A stretch of DNA of 64,000 nt. Origin: an uncultured Prevotella sp. (GTDB taxonomy: Bacteria > Bacteroidota > Bacteroidia > Bacteroidales > Bacteroidaceae). Position 1 is the first letter of the stretch, and the number at the start of each line of letters is the position of its first letter. Positions 16,917 to 26,493 of the stretch are shown here, in pieces. The DNA lies in NCBI GenBank assembly GCA_946183415.1, contig CAMHAM010000007.1, positions 1 through 64,000 on the forward strand, given 5' to 3'. Under the pieces are notes generated by a model. The model ran no database searches and was not told the DNA's origin. It saw only the letters and a list, made by a program, of their open reading frames with translations. A program made the position numbers and the translations under genes.

Positions 16917-18329
16917 ATGACGAGAGTTTTTAGATATTTTATGCTGTTTGTGATGCTTTTCATCACTATCGGAATCGTGTCGGCTCAGGAGTCGGAATCC
17001 TTTCGTGGTCTTCATAAGGTGAAGAGAAAAGAGACCATCTTTGGGATCTCACGAATGTATGACCTGACCATTGAAGAGTTGCTTAATGCCAACCCTGAGA
17101 TGAAGGAGGCTGACTATGAATTGAAGAAAGGCGATATATTGAAGATACCTTTCCCCTCGAATACAGGTAAGACAGTGCAGCCTGTGCAGACATCATCTGC
17201 TAATCATCAGCAAAACCAGCCAGTAAATAATGCGGCCAGTACAGTACCAGCCAAGGGGGCAGACGATCTGACCAAGCGCCCCATCCGTCTTGGCGTGATG
17301 CTGCCCCTTCATGATGTCAATGGCGACGGTAAGCGTATGGTGGAGTACTATCGTGGTATCCTGATGGCGTGTGACAGTCTGAAATCGCTTGGCATTTCTG
17401 TTGATGTGTATGCGTGGAATTCCTCGGAAGATGGTGATATCCATCAGATTATGGATCTGAAAGATGCCCAGAACTGTGATATCATCTTTGGTCCGCTCTA
17501 TTCTAAACAGATGGAGGCTATGTCGTTTTTTGTCGATCGTCATGATATCCAGTTGGTTATCCCGTTCTCTATTAATGCCCCTCAGTTGACAACAAACCGC
17601 CATATCTTTCAAATATGGCAGTCACCGAATGATCAGAATGAGTCAATTATCACTCATTTTATGAGTAAGTTCAAGGATTACCATCCGGTATTTATCGACT
17701 GTAATGATTCAACGAGCAAGAAGGGTGTTTATACTGCGGCATTGCGACGCCAGCTGGATCAGCGGAACATTCATTATTCGCTGACGAACCTGAAATCGGG
17801 TGAGGACAACTTCTCCAAGGCGTTCAGCCGTACAAAACCCAATGTGGTTATCCTGAACAGCGCACGCTCGTCAGAGCTTAGTGTGGCTTTCTCAAAGATT
17901 AATGGTATGCAGGCTAACTACCCAGAACTCAGTATCACCATGTTTGGCTATACGGAGTGGCTGATGTATACACGTGTACATTTGGATAATTTCTATAAGT
18001 TTAATGCCTATATCCCATCGGTGTTCTTCTATAATCCTCTGTCAGCAGCCTCTCAGCGTTTGCAGCAGAAATATCGCTGGAATTTCCATACTGATATGCA
18101 GGATTATCCGCAACGCTTTGCCATTACAGGTTTCGATCATGCCTATTTCTTTATCAGGGGCTTGCATAAGTATGGCAAGACATTTAACGGAGCTGCTGGC
18201 ATGTTCGGCTATCCACCAGTACAGACCCCATTGGAGTTTGAACGCTATGGTAACGGTGGACTGCGCAATAAGGCCTTGCTATTTGTACATTATACCCCAG
18301 AGCACCGGGTAGAAACCATCAAGTTCTAG
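16917..18329 (+). CDS. LysM-domain protein fused to a periplasmic-binding-protein-like domain
   Basis: A 470-residue exported protein. The ATG at 16917 begins a signal peptide (RYFMLFVMLFITIGIVSA), then a LysM domain at about residues 33-80 (HKVKRKETIFGISRMYDLTIEELLNANP, LKKGDILKIP) that would bind peptidoglycan. A Gln/Asn-rich linker follows, then a type 1 periplasmic-binding fold (IRLGVMLPLHDVNGDG, IIFGPLYSKQM, IPFSINAPQL). It resembles Bacteroidetes amino-acid ABC substrate-binding proteins without a transporter. A TTG at 16899 is in frame but not needed. The gene heads a run of five plus-strand genes with tiny gaps. Ligand unknown. Confidence 0.83.
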   Translation: MTRVFRYFMLFVMLFITIGIVSAQESESFRGLHKVKRKETIFGISRMYDLTIEELLNANPEMKEADYELKKGDILKIPFPSNTGKTVQPVQTSSANHQQNQPVNNAASTVPAKGADDLTKRPIRLGVMLPLHDVNGDGKRMVEYYRGILMACDSLKSLGISVDVYAWNSSEDGDIHQIMDLKDAQNCDIIFGPLYSKQMEAMSFFVDRHDIQLVIPFSINAPQLTTNRHIFQIWQSPNDQNESIITHFMSKFKDYHPVFIDCNDSTSKKGVYTAALRRQLDQRNIHYSLTNLKSGEDNFSKAFSRTKPNVVILNSARSSELSVAFSKINGMQANYPELSITMFGYTEWLMYTRVHLDNFYKFNAYIPSVFFYNPLSAASQRLQQKYRWNFHTDMQDYPQRFAITGFDHAYFFIRGLHKYGKTFNGAAGMFGYPPVQTPLEFERYGNGGLRNKALLFVHYTPEHRVETIKF

Positions 18330-18332
18330 CCC

Positions 18333-19133
18333 ATGAGGAAAGCTCTTATTATCTTGATGACTTTGTGGGCAACTGTGGCGACTGCACAGGTGGGTGAGTA
18401 TCGAACAGACTTTGCCTTAGGTTTTAATGGTGGCTATGTGATGAGTAACATGGCTTTCGTGCCCAAGGTCCCTCAGACCATGTTAGGCGGTATGACCTTT
18501 GGTGTGTCAGCTCGTTACACTTGTGAAAAGTACTTCAAAAGTATCTGTGCTGTGGTGGCAGAGATCAACTATGCCCAAATAGGATGGAAGGAGGATATCC
18601 TGACCATGGAAGATGAGCCCGTTCCCTTACATACGGATCCATCTCAGTCGCTATTCTATTCCAGGAAGATGAACTATATACAGGTGCCGTTGCTGGCTCG
18701 TTTGGGGTGGGGACGTGAACGAAATGGTTTACAGGCCTTTATACAGTTGGGACCTCAGTTCGGTTTCTTCATGAGCGACAAGGCAGAAACAAACTTTGAT
18801 GTCCATGACCCAGCTTTCAATCCGAAGATGGTGGAAGGAAAGGTCAGTGAGGATTATCAATATGCAGGTGTTCGTTCCTCTCACGTAGTGGCTCAAGACA
18901 CAATGGCTGTTGAGAACAAATTGGACTATGGTATAGCCGTCGGTGCCGGACTGGAGTTCAGTAATCGTCATGTAGGGCATTTTATCATAGAAGGCCGTTA
19001 TTATTATGGTCTTGGTAACATCTATGGCAGTACGAAACGCGACTACTTTGGCCGTTCTAACTTCGGTAATATTGTCGTGAAGTTCACCTACCTCTTTGAT
19101 ATTATCAGAACAAAAAACTCAAAAATTAAATAA
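18333..19133 (+). CDS. PorT-like outer-membrane beta-barrel protein
   Basis: A 266-residue protein with signal peptide (RKALIILMTLWATVATAQ) and an eight-strand-like barrel pattern: FALGFNGGYVMSNM, SRKMNYIQVPLLARLGWG, AFIQLGPQFGFFMSDKAE, YGIAVGAGLEFS and FIIEGRYYYGLGNIYG. The strand order and the YIQVPLL motif are those of PorT/OMP_b-brl proteins. The T9SS component PorT belongs to this family, and a T9SS-type substrate lies nearby, but the family is large and the exact role is not proven. It starts three bases after the LysM gene stop. Confidence 0.78.
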   Translation: MRKALIILMTLWATVATAQVGEYRTDFALGFNGGYVMSNMAFVPKVPQTMLGGMTFGVSARYTCEKYFKSICAVVAEINYAQIGWKEDILTMEDEPVPLHTDPSQSLFYSRKMNYIQVPLLARLGWGRERNGLQAFIQLGPQFGFFMSDKAETNFDVHDPAFNPKMVEGKVSEDYQYAGVRSSHVVAQDTMAVENKLDYGIAVGAGLEFSNRHVGHFIIEGRYYYGLGNIYGSTKRDYFGRSNFGNIVVKFTYLFDIIRTKNSKIK

Positions 19134-19135
19134 TT

Positions 19136-20671
19136 ATGTTTGAAGGACAACCAAAAGGATTATTCGCATTGGCGCTGGCCAATACTGGTGAGCGATTCGG
19201 TTATTACACGATGCTTGCCGTCTTTGCTCTTTTCTTGAGAGCTAATTACGGATTGTCGCCCGCTATGGCTGGTACAATCTATAGTTCATTCCTCATGCTG
19301 GTGTATTTCCTCCCGCTGATTGGAGGTATCCTGGCCGATAAGTTCGGTTTCGGTAAGATGGTAACCACGGGTATCATCATCATGTTTGCTGGTTATCTGC
19401 TCTTGTCTGTACCCCTTGGTGGTGACACACTGGCACTTGTCGTGATGCTGGCAGCCCTGATACTCATTGGTTTTGGTACGGGACTTTTCAAGGGTAACCT
19501 ACAAGTAATGGTTGGTGATCTCTATAACGATCCTCAGTATAAGGACAAGCGAGATGCAGGTTTCTCTATTTTCTACATGGCTATCAACATTGGTGCCTTG
19601 TTTGCTCCGACGGCAGCCATCCGTATTAAAGAGTATGCTGAAACAGCATTGGGCTATTCGAGCAATGATGCCTACCACTTCTCGTTTGCAGTGGCTTGTG
19701 CATCGCTGATCCTTTCCATTGCTATCTACTACGCATTCCGTTCAACGTTCCGTCATACAGAGGGCGGGACGAAGAAGGATGCTGCGAAGTCTGATGCCGT
19801 CAGCACGGAGCCGGAACTTACGAAGGAAGAGACAAAGCAGCGCATTGTGGCTCTCTGTCTCGTCTTCGCCGTCGTTATTTTTTTCTGGATGGCTTTCCAT
19901 CAGAACGGCCTGTCGCTGACTTATTTCGCCGATGAGTTCACTGCGCAGTCTGCCGATGGCCTGCAGGCCATGTGTTTCGATGTGCTCAATCTCGTGGCGG
20001 TGATCTTCATCGTCTATGCCTTGTTCTCACTGTTCCAGTCGAAGACGGGTAAGGGCAAGGCCGTCTCTGCAGTCGTTATCTGCATGGCTATAGCCTACCT
20101 TTTCCTGAAATACGACGGGACTGGCAGTGTCGTGGTCTCTGCTCCTATCTTCCAGCAGTTCAATCCGTTTTATGTAGTTGCGCTGACTCCAGTGTCGATG
20201 GCTCTCTTCGGTTCACTCGCAGCGAAGGGCAAGGAGCCTTCCGCTCCTCGTAAGATTGCCTATGGTATGATCGTTGCCGCTCTTGCTTATGCACTAATGG
20301 CATTTGCCTCGTTCGGTCTGCCCATGCCTCAAACGGAGATAGGGGCTGACGGTAATCCTGTAGCGGTGCACGTGGCTGACGTTACACCCAATCTTTTGAT
20401 TATTGTATATCTGGTGCTTACGTTTGGTGAGTTGTTGTTGTCGCCGATGGGCATCTCTTTCGTATCGAAGGTGGCTCCACCCAAATATAAAGGAATGATG
20501 ATGGGCGGTTGGTTTGTAGCTACTGCAATCGGTAACCAGCTCGTTGTCGTAGGCGGCTTGCTGTGGGGTGCTGTTCCCCTCTGGCTCTGCTGGAGCGTAT
20601 TTCTTGGCGTTTGCCTCGTGGCAGCAATCTTCATGTTTGCCATGATGAAGCGTCTCGAAAAAGTTTGCTAA
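19136..20671 (+). CDS. Proton-dependent oligopeptide transporter (POT/PTR family MFS)
   Basis: A 511-residue inner-membrane transporter for di- and tripeptides driven by protons. The N-terminus has the POT signature: ERFGYYTMLAVFALFL (the ExxER-like helix 1 is represented by NTGERFGYY), then GGILADKFGFGKM, and FSIFYMAINIGALFAP, the PTR2 motif region. About 12 to 14 helices are visible, with an acidic insert around residue 215 (TEPELTKEETKQR). Its stop is immediately followed by the NhaC start (TAAATG), so the two are co-translated. Confidence 0.9.
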   Translation: MFEGQPKGLFALALANTGERFGYYTMLAVFALFLRANYGLSPAMAGTIYSSFLMLVYFLPLIGGILADKFGFGKMVTTGIIIMFAGYLLLSVPLGGDTLALVVMLAALILIGFGTGLFKGNLQVMVGDLYNDPQYKDKRDAGFSIFYMAINIGALFAPTAAIRIKEYAETALGYSSNDAYHFSFAVACASLILSIAIYYAFRSTFRHTEGGTKKDAAKSDAVSTEPELTKEETKQRIVALCLVFAVVIFFWMAFHQNGLSLTYFADEFTAQSADGLQAMCFDVLNLVAVIFIVYALFSLFQSKTGKGKAVSAVVICMAIAYLFLKYDGTGSVVVSAPIFQQFNPFYVVALTPVSMALFGSLAAKGKEPSAPRKIAYGMIVAALAYALMAFASFGLPMPQTEIGADGNPVAVHVADVTPNLLIIVYLVLTFGELLLSPMGISFVSKVAPPKYKGMMMGGWFVATAIGNQLVVVGGLLWGAVPLWLCWSVFLGVCLVAAIFMFAMMKRLEKVC

Positions 20672-22090
20672 ATGGTATTCATCCCATTCCTGGTATTAAT
20701 CCTGCTCATTACATGTTGCGTTGCCGTTTTCGGCAGCGCAACATTGGAAGGTGCTTCCCAAGTCTCATTGCTGGTTGCCTCTGCAGTCAGTGTGATGATT
20801 GGTCATTTCTCCAAGCGGTTGGAATGGGAAAATTTAGAGAAGGAGATAACCGCTAAAATCGCCAGTTGTACGCCAGCCATTATTATCCTCTTGTTAATTG
20901 GCGCCATTGGCGGCACATGGATGGTATCGGGCATTGTCCCCACGATGATTTATTACGGGATGCAGATTATCCGTCCCGAAGTATTCCTGGTCAGCAGCAG
21001 TCTGCTTTGCGCCCTTGTAAGTCTGATGATTGGTTCTTCCTGGACTACTGTGGCAACAATAGGACTGGCACTGATGGGCATAGGCAAGGCACATGGCTTC
21101 GATGACGGGTGGATTGCCGGCTCTATTATTACAGGAGCTTACTTCGGCGATAAGCTGTCACCGCTTTCTGATACCACAGTGTTGGCTTCCAGTGTTTCTG
21201 GCACACCGTTATTTACCCATATCCGCTATATGCTTTTCACCACCGTCCCGACCTTCTGCATCTCACTGACAGTCTTCTTGATAGCGGGATTTACGATGGG
21301 GGTGGAGGGACATGGCAATGTCGAAGAGTTTATGGACGGTCTTCTGCATACGTTCTATATTTCGCCCTGGCTGCTCATCGTACCTTTACTGACGGGAGTG
21401 ATGATAGCCCGTCGCTGGCCTTCGATGGTCGTGCTTTTCCTTGCCATATTGTTGGCAGCTATAGTCGGATTGGCGATACAGCCTCAGTTGGTACATCAGA
21501 TATCCGGCGAAGCCTCACCGGGACTGCTGACTTCATATAAAGGTATGATGCAAGCCTGCTATGGCAGTACAGATATCGAGACAGGTGTGCCAATGTTGAA
21601 CGAGCTGGTGCATACCAGCGGTATGGGCGGGATGATGCCTACCATCTGGCTGATTATCTGTGCCCAGACTTTTGGCGGTGCTCTTACAGCTACCGGGCAA
21701 TTGCGCGACTTGATGAAACTGATACTTCGCTTTGTTCACGGTACCACATCGCTCGTAGCCTCTACCGTAGGGACGGCCTTGTTCTGTAACATAGCAATGG
21801 CTGACCAGTATCTTTCCATCATGCTCAGTAGTTCAATGTTCAGGGACACTTACCGTGAGCGAGGCTACGAACCGCGCCTGTTGAGCCGAAGTTGTGAGGA
21901 TGGTGCTACCGTCACCTCGGTATTGGTGCCTTGGAATACTTGTGGATTGACGCAGAGTACCGTTCTTGGTGTCTCTACGTTAACATATCTGCCATATTGT
22001 TTCTTTAATTATCTTTCGCCTATGGCCAGTATCGTTGTTGCTGCCGTTGGCTGGAAGATACTGCATCGCAATGAGAAATGTTCTTCCTAA
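20672..22090 (+). CDS. Na+/H+ antiporter, NhaC family
   Basis: A 472-residue inner-membrane antiporter. Motifs include IGAIGGTWMVSGIVPTMIYYG, SSWTTVATIGLALMGIG, GSIITGAYFGDKLSPLSDTT (about residues 150-169, a strong NhaC signature) and CEDGATVTSVLVPWNTCG near residue 405. The substrate could also be malate-lactate or another organic anion, as some NhaC relatives do this. No base separates it from the POT gene and it overlaps the next gene by 13 bases. Coupling of peptide uptake and sodium/proton exchange is an inference from the operon. Confidence 0.9.
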   Translation: MVFIPFLVLILLITCCVAVFGSATLEGASQVSLLVASAVSVMIGHFSKRLEWENLEKEITAKIASCTPAIIILLLIGAIGGTWMVSGIVPTMIYYGMQIIRPEVFLVSSSLLCALVSLMIGSSWTTVATIGLALMGIGKAHGFDDGWIAGSIITGAYFGDKLSPLSDTTVLASSVSGTPLFTHIRYMLFTTVPTFCISLTVFLIAGFTMGVEGHGNVEEFMDGLLHTFYISPWLLIVPLLTGVMIARRWPSMVVLFLAILLAAIVGLAIQPQLVHQISGEASPGLLTSYKGMMQACYGSTDIETGVPMLNELVHTSGMGGMMPTIWLIICAQTFGGALTATGQLRDLMKLILRFVHGTTSLVASTVGTALFCNIAMADQYLSIMLSSSMFRDTYRERGYEPRLLSRSCEDGATVTSVLVPWNTCGLTQSTVLGVSTLTYLPYCFFNYLSPMASIVVAAVGWKILHRNEKCSS

Positions 22091-23010
22091 CTCTGCTACT
22101 TTCTGGTTTCCTCACATTGGTAGAGCTCAACTGTGAAAATCTTTTTGACTACCACGATGAAGCTGACAAACAGGATGAGGAGTTTCTTCCTGATGCCGTC
22201 CGCCATTGGAACAAGAAGCGCTACTGGCGTAAATTAAACAATATCGCTCAGGAACTATTGTCTGTGTCAACGGATGGAATACCAGACCTGATAGCTCTCT
22301 GCGAGATTGAAAACGACTCTGTGATGAGGGACCTGACGAAAAGATCTTTGCTGAGAAATGCCGGGTATGAATATCTTGCCACGTCCTCGCCGGATCTTCG
22401 TGGCATAGATGTGGCATTGCTGTATTCACCATTCTCGTTTGCACCTATCCAGAGTTATTCCTTGGGGGTCACGCCTGTCAAGAACATGAGACCAACACGT
22501 GATATACTGTATGTCAGTGGCCAGATTCCTTCTGGTGATACGCTACATGTTTTTGTCGTCCACATGCCCAGCCGTTTCGGTGGTGAGCGATATAGCCGTC
22601 CCTTTCGCCAAGCCGTAGCAGACCGTCTTTGCTTATCGCTCGATTCTCTTCACGCTGTCACATCAGAGCCAAAAATTCTCATAGCCGGCGATTTCAACGA
22701 AGAGGCTGACGGGCTTGTGATACAGCAGATTAGTAGTCATTCTATTTGTCATCTGACTAAGGATGCCAAAGGTGCTAATGGCGTCTTGGGAACTTATCGA
22801 TATAAAGGCGAGTGGGGTAGTATAGATCATATTCTCGGGTCTCCTTATATATATAATAAGGTGGAGAAAACTTTCATCCATGCACCACTTTTTCTGTTAG
22901 AGGAAGATAAGCAGTATGGAGGATTCAAGCCTCGTCGTACTTATAACGGCATGCGCTATCAGCCTGGTTATAGCGATCACCTCCCGTTAGTGGTACGAAT
23001 TAGCTATTGA
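22078..23010 (+). CDS. Endonuclease/exonuclease/phosphatase family protein
   Basis: A 310-residue protein with a short hydrophobic N-terminus (FFLTLLLSGFLTLVEL). Catalytic motifs of the EEP superfamily are present: ELNCENLFD near the start, ALCEIEND at about residue 80, VVHMPSRFGG at about 163, IAGDFNEEAD at about 205 and the terminal SDHLPLVVRI. These bind a metal for phosphodiester or phosphomonoester hydrolysis. The substrate (nucleic acid, sugar phosphate or phospholipid) cannot be told from sequence. It is the last gene of the plus-strand run and is convergent with the phosphoethanolamine transferase, four bases away. Confidence 0.85.
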   Translation: MFFLTLLLSGFLTLVELNCENLFDYHDEADKQDEEFLPDAVRHWNKKRYWRKLNNIAQELLSVSTDGIPDLIALCEIENDSVMRDLTKRSLLRNAGYEYLATSSPDLRGIDVALLYSPFSFAPIQSYSLGVTPVKNMRPTRDILYVSGQIPSGDTLHVFVVHMPSRFGGERYSRPFRQAVADRLCLSLDSLHAVTSEPKILIAGDFNEEADGLVIQQISSHSICHLTKDAKGANGVLGTYRYKGEWGSIDHILGSPYIYNKVEKTFIHAPLFLLEEDKQYGGFKPRRTYNGMRYQPGYSDHLPLVVRISY

Positions 23011-23014
23011 TCGA

Positions 23015-24769
23015 TCACAGCCCCAACATGTCGTACTCCTTGGTTTGCTGAATAAACTTTGGAGAGAAAAGATCGCGTTCAGGTTGATATACTTTGGTCT
23101 TGATGCCGGCAAGTCGGAATAGAAGATGGCACACGTTGTCAGTAGAGAACTCCCGATCGAGTGCCTGTCCGATAGTTTCCCATTCTTTTTCGTGCGAATG
23201 CTTCCATTTGTCTGAACACCAGACGATGAAAGGTATCTCGATCTGATACTTGATGAGTTCTGGTGTAATCTTGTCCTCACTGAGCAGTTGCCTACCATAG
23301 AAATCGCGATAGTCGTAAACCTCCTCGCCGTGATCAGGGAAATAGATGAGTAGGGCATTCGTTTCCTTGACTAGATCCATGATTTGACGGATTACGCTAT
23401 CGTTATAATGAGTGGCATTAGCATATTCTGCAATACGCTGCCGGCTTTCATCATTCAGATAAGGTGCTTTGTCCTTGACATCCTTTGCAGAGAAGATGTT
23501 GTATTTTGCCTCCTGGGGGTATTGGTTCTTTGCCAGGAAATGCTGGCCTCCAAGATGGAAGATGATAAAATTCCGATTGCCAAGAGTCGACTTGTGATGT
23601 TGTTCGAAATCTGCAATCAACCCACCGTCAAAAGGTGCGCCATTTTCATTGATGCCATTATATGACATCTTCTGAATTTGTTCGTTGAAAAGAACAGAGT
23701 TGAGTGTGAATGCCCAAGCAGCATCTGGATCCCATTTGTACTGATTATCCCAGAACCAGACATCGTATCCTGCTTTTTTGAAAATGGCAGGGAAATAAGG
23801 ATAATTGTACCAACGCTCACCCTCATGGACATTATTGCAGCAAAGTACGTTCTTCATGACAATGCTGGTCATGTTGTGAGGCGCTTTCACATGAGTGAAG
23901 GCATAAAGATTGCCTCGGTCGCGCTCCTCACACTGAAAGGGAGTGGTGTTGAGATCATAGCCATAGAGCGATGAACGGTATTTATTATATGACTCGCCAA
24001 TCACAAGAATGATGTTAAGAGAGTCGGATGTTTCAGTGGTAACATCGTCTAAAGCGGATTCTGTAGCATTGATCATGTAGTTCAAATCCTGTCCTGACAG
24101 ACGGATGGCGTCAAGCGAGTAACAGAGGTTGGGTATAGGCATACCTTTGCGAAAAGGAATGTTCAATAGCCACCGCTCGGCCTCAAAGGCATCTTTATAC
24201 ATCGCAAGTCGTCCATATCTGACACATGCAAATGTACCTCCGACGGTTCCTAATAATAAAACAGGTATAAGAATCCAGCTGATAATTGGCTTTGCAGCTA
24301 TCTGATAGAGCTTCTTACGGAATAACTCTCCAACAATTGTCAGAAGCAAGAAGACTGTGACCACCGTGATGGTCTTGTACATGGCTGGCGTAAAGAAATA
24401 GGTGCTGAAGAAACCTGAGACCTCCTTGCTGTTTGTCTCAAACAACAGCATAAGAATCTTTGGAGAAAAGTCTGTGCTGAAAGCCAGACGCAGATAGCAA
24501 TTGACTGCGTAAATGGCAAAGAGTATGATATAGAAAACGACTTTCAAGTGAATCTTTCGCAACCAGTGAGAGCATAGACAGACCATATAGGCCATCATGA
24601 TCATCTCACCATACGACAAGAGCATCCCCCAAATATTATTCTCGTGAAAGATGTATTGGTGATAGAATACATCAAGCCCGCCCAGCAGCAGGATCGTAAT
24701 GACGAAAAGCGTTAGATTCTGCTGTACGGGGAGTAATATGCGTCGTATGCTATTTAAAGAACATTCCAT
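23015..24769 (-). CDS. Phosphoethanolamine transferase (EptA-like, sulfatase fold), copy 2
   Basis: A 584-residue integral membrane enzyme. Five N-terminal transmembrane helices (residues 15-170) lead to a periplasmic alkaline-phosphatase-fold domain: VIGESYNKYRSSLYGY, HNMTSIVMKNVLCCNN (with the likely nucleophilic Thr), IIFHLGGQHF, and FPDHGEEVYDYRDFYGR. In this family the enzyme moves phosphoethanolamine from phosphatidylethanolamine to lipid A or another surface glycan. The target here is unknown. It overlaps the upstream paralogue by 16 bases, so the two are translated together. Confidence 0.87.
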   Translation of the reverse strand: MECSLNSIRRILLPVQQNLTLFVITILLLGGLDVFYHQYIFHENNIWGMLLSYGEMIMMAYMVCLCSHWLRKIHLKVVFYIILFAIYAVNCYLRLAFSTDFSPKILMLLFETNSKEVSGFFSTYFFTPAMYKTITVVTVFLLLTIVGELFRKKLYQIAAKPIISWILIPVLLLGTVGGTFACVRYGRLAMYKDAFEAERWLLNIPFRKGMPIPNLCYSLDAIRLSGQDLNYMINATESALDDVTTETSDSLNIILVIGESYNKYRSSLYGYDLNTTPFQCEERDRGNLYAFTHVKAPHNMTSIVMKNVLCCNNVHEGERWYNYPYFPAIFKKAGYDVWFWDNQYKWDPDAAWAFTLNSVLFNEQIQKMSYNGINENGAPFDGGLIADFEQHHKSTLGNRNFIIFHLGGQHFLAKNQYPQEAKYNIFSAKDVKDKAPYLNDESRQRIAEYANATHYNDSVIRQIMDLVKETNALLIYFPDHGEEVYDYRDFYGRQLLSEDKITPELIKYQIEIPFIVWCSDKWKHSHEKEWETIGQALDREFSTDNVCHLLFRLAGIKTKVYQPERDLFSPKFIQQTKEYDMLGL

Positions 24770-26490
24770 ATATCATATTCTTTAGTCTGTGGTATAAATT
24801 CCGGACTGAATAAATCTCTTGAGGGCTTATAATCTTTCGTCTTGACACCTCCAAGTCTGAAAAGCAGGTGGCAGACATTGTCTATGGAGAACTCCCGGTC
24901 AATGGCTTCTCCCATACGTTGCCATTCTGCCTCGTTTTGTTGTTTCCATTTGTCAGATACCCATACAATGAATGGTATCTCTATCTGGTACTTGACAAGC
25001 TCAGGAGTAATCTTTGCCTCTTCCAGAAGTGAACGCCCCAAGAAATCACGATAGTCATATACCTCTTCGCCATGATCCGAGAAATAAATGAGCACTGCTT
25101 TCGTATCTCTTACCAAGTCCATGATCTGCTTCATCACTTGGTCGTTGAAATGAGTGGCGTTGTCGTATTCTGCAATGCGTTGCCGGCTGTCTTCATTCAG
25201 ATAGGATGCTGTCTTCTTGATATCCTTTGCAGAGAACACTTGATATTCTTTCTCCTGAGGATACTGCGTATTGGCAGGTCTGTGCTGACCATTCAGATGG
25301 AAAATGATCAGATTATGACTGCCGAGTTTCGATCCTTTCTTCTGCTTAAAGTCAGCAATAAGACCATCATCGTAAGTGGTGCACACCTCATTATATGCTG
25401 TATATGAGAGTTGTTCAATCTCCTTGTTGAAGAGTATAGAGTTGAGGGTGAAGTTGATTGCCATGTTGGGGTTTGTCTGATATTGGTTATCCCACAACCA
25501 GACGTCATAGCCGGCCTTTTTGAATATAGCAGGGAAGAAAGGAAAGTTATGCCATCGTTCGCCTTCGTGGACATTATTGCAGCAGAACATGTTCTTCAAC
25601 ACCACGCTGGTCATGTTATGAGGTGCCTTGACATGTGTATAGGCGTAAAGATTACCGTGACTCTGCTCCTCGCATTGATTGGGAGTTGTTGGAAGTGAAT
25701 AGCCATAGAGTTGAGCATGGTATTTGTTGAACGATTCACCGATGACCAGTACGATATTCAGTGAGTCACTCTCCACAGGTTCTGTACTTTCAAGGCTCTC
25801 TTTGGTTGCATCGACCATATAATAGATGTCCTGACCTGCCATGTAGATGGCCATCACAGAGTAGCAGAAATTAGGAATAGGCATTACCTTATAAAATAGG
25901 TGACTGCTTTTCCAACATTCCGCATCATAGGCGGTCTTGCTCCGACTGAGATTCCAGTACCTTTTAATAACGCCTACACTGCCTATAGCTCCAAGAAGCA
26001 GCACTGCCGACAAGCCCCAAATGCAAGCGGGCTTAGAGGCTATTCTACTGATACGTTTATTATAGATCTCGCCAACAATCGTCAGCACAAGCAGGAATCC
26101 TACAATGACAAAGCTCTTGAACATCGCAGGAGTCATCAGATAGGTTTGGAAGAAGCCTGTAACCTCCTTGCTGTTGGTTTCAAACAACAGTAGCAGGATG
26201 TTTGGAGTGATATAGGCACTATAAGCATAGAGCAAATAGCAGCTCAAGCCATAGAGTATAAACAACACAATGTAGAAAAGCAACTTCAGATATATCTTCC
26301 TAAACAGATAGGATAACAGACATATTATGTAGGCCATGAAGATAATTTCCATATAACCAGTCAAGATGCCCATTGATGTGTTTTCGTGGAAGAGATGCTG
26401 TTGATAACCAACATCAAAGCCTCCCATTAATAAGATGGAAATCAGAAACAATGGAATATTCTCAATGACAGGTTGTAGGATTCGCTTCAT
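24754..26490 (-). CDS. Phosphoethanolamine transferase (EptA-like, sulfatase fold), copy 1
   Basis: A 578-residue paralogue of the next gene along the transcript, similar throughout: helices at the N-terminus, VIGESFNKYHAQLYGYSLPTT, HNMTSVVLKNMFCCNN, IIFHLNGQHRPAN and FSDHGEEVYDYRDFLGR. The catalytic Thr, DHGE and late His residues are intact, so neither copy looks dead. It lies three bases after the stop of the MFS gene on the same strand, so it may belong to the MFS-DUF1846-MFS transcript or start within it. Confidence 0.87.
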   Translation of the reverse strand: MKRILQPVIENIPLFLISILLMGGFDVGYQQHLFHENTSMGILTGYMEIIFMAYIICLLSYLFRKIYLKLLFYIVLFILYGLSCYLLYAYSAYITPNILLLLFETNSKEVTGFFQTYLMTPAMFKSFVIVGFLLVLTIVGEIYNKRISRIASKPACIWGLSAVLLLGAIGSVGVIKRYWNLSRSKTAYDAECWKSSHLFYKVMPIPNFCYSVMAIYMAGQDIYYMVDATKESLESTEPVESDSLNIVLVIGESFNKYHAQLYGYSLPTTPNQCEEQSHGNLYAYTHVKAPHNMTSVVLKNMFCCNNVHEGERWHNFPFFPAIFKKAGYDVWLWDNQYQTNPNMAINFTLNSILFNKEIEQLSYTAYNEVCTTYDDGLIADFKQKKGSKLGSHNLIIFHLNGQHRPANTQYPQEKEYQVFSAKDIKKTASYLNEDSRQRIAEYDNATHFNDQVMKQIMDLVRDTKAVLIYFSDHGEEVYDYRDFLGRSLLEEAKITPELVKYQIEIPFIVWVSDKWKQQNEAEWQRMGEAIDREFSIDNVCHLLFRLGGVKTKDYKPSRDLFSPEFIPQTKEYDIWNVL

Positions 26491-26493
26491 GGT

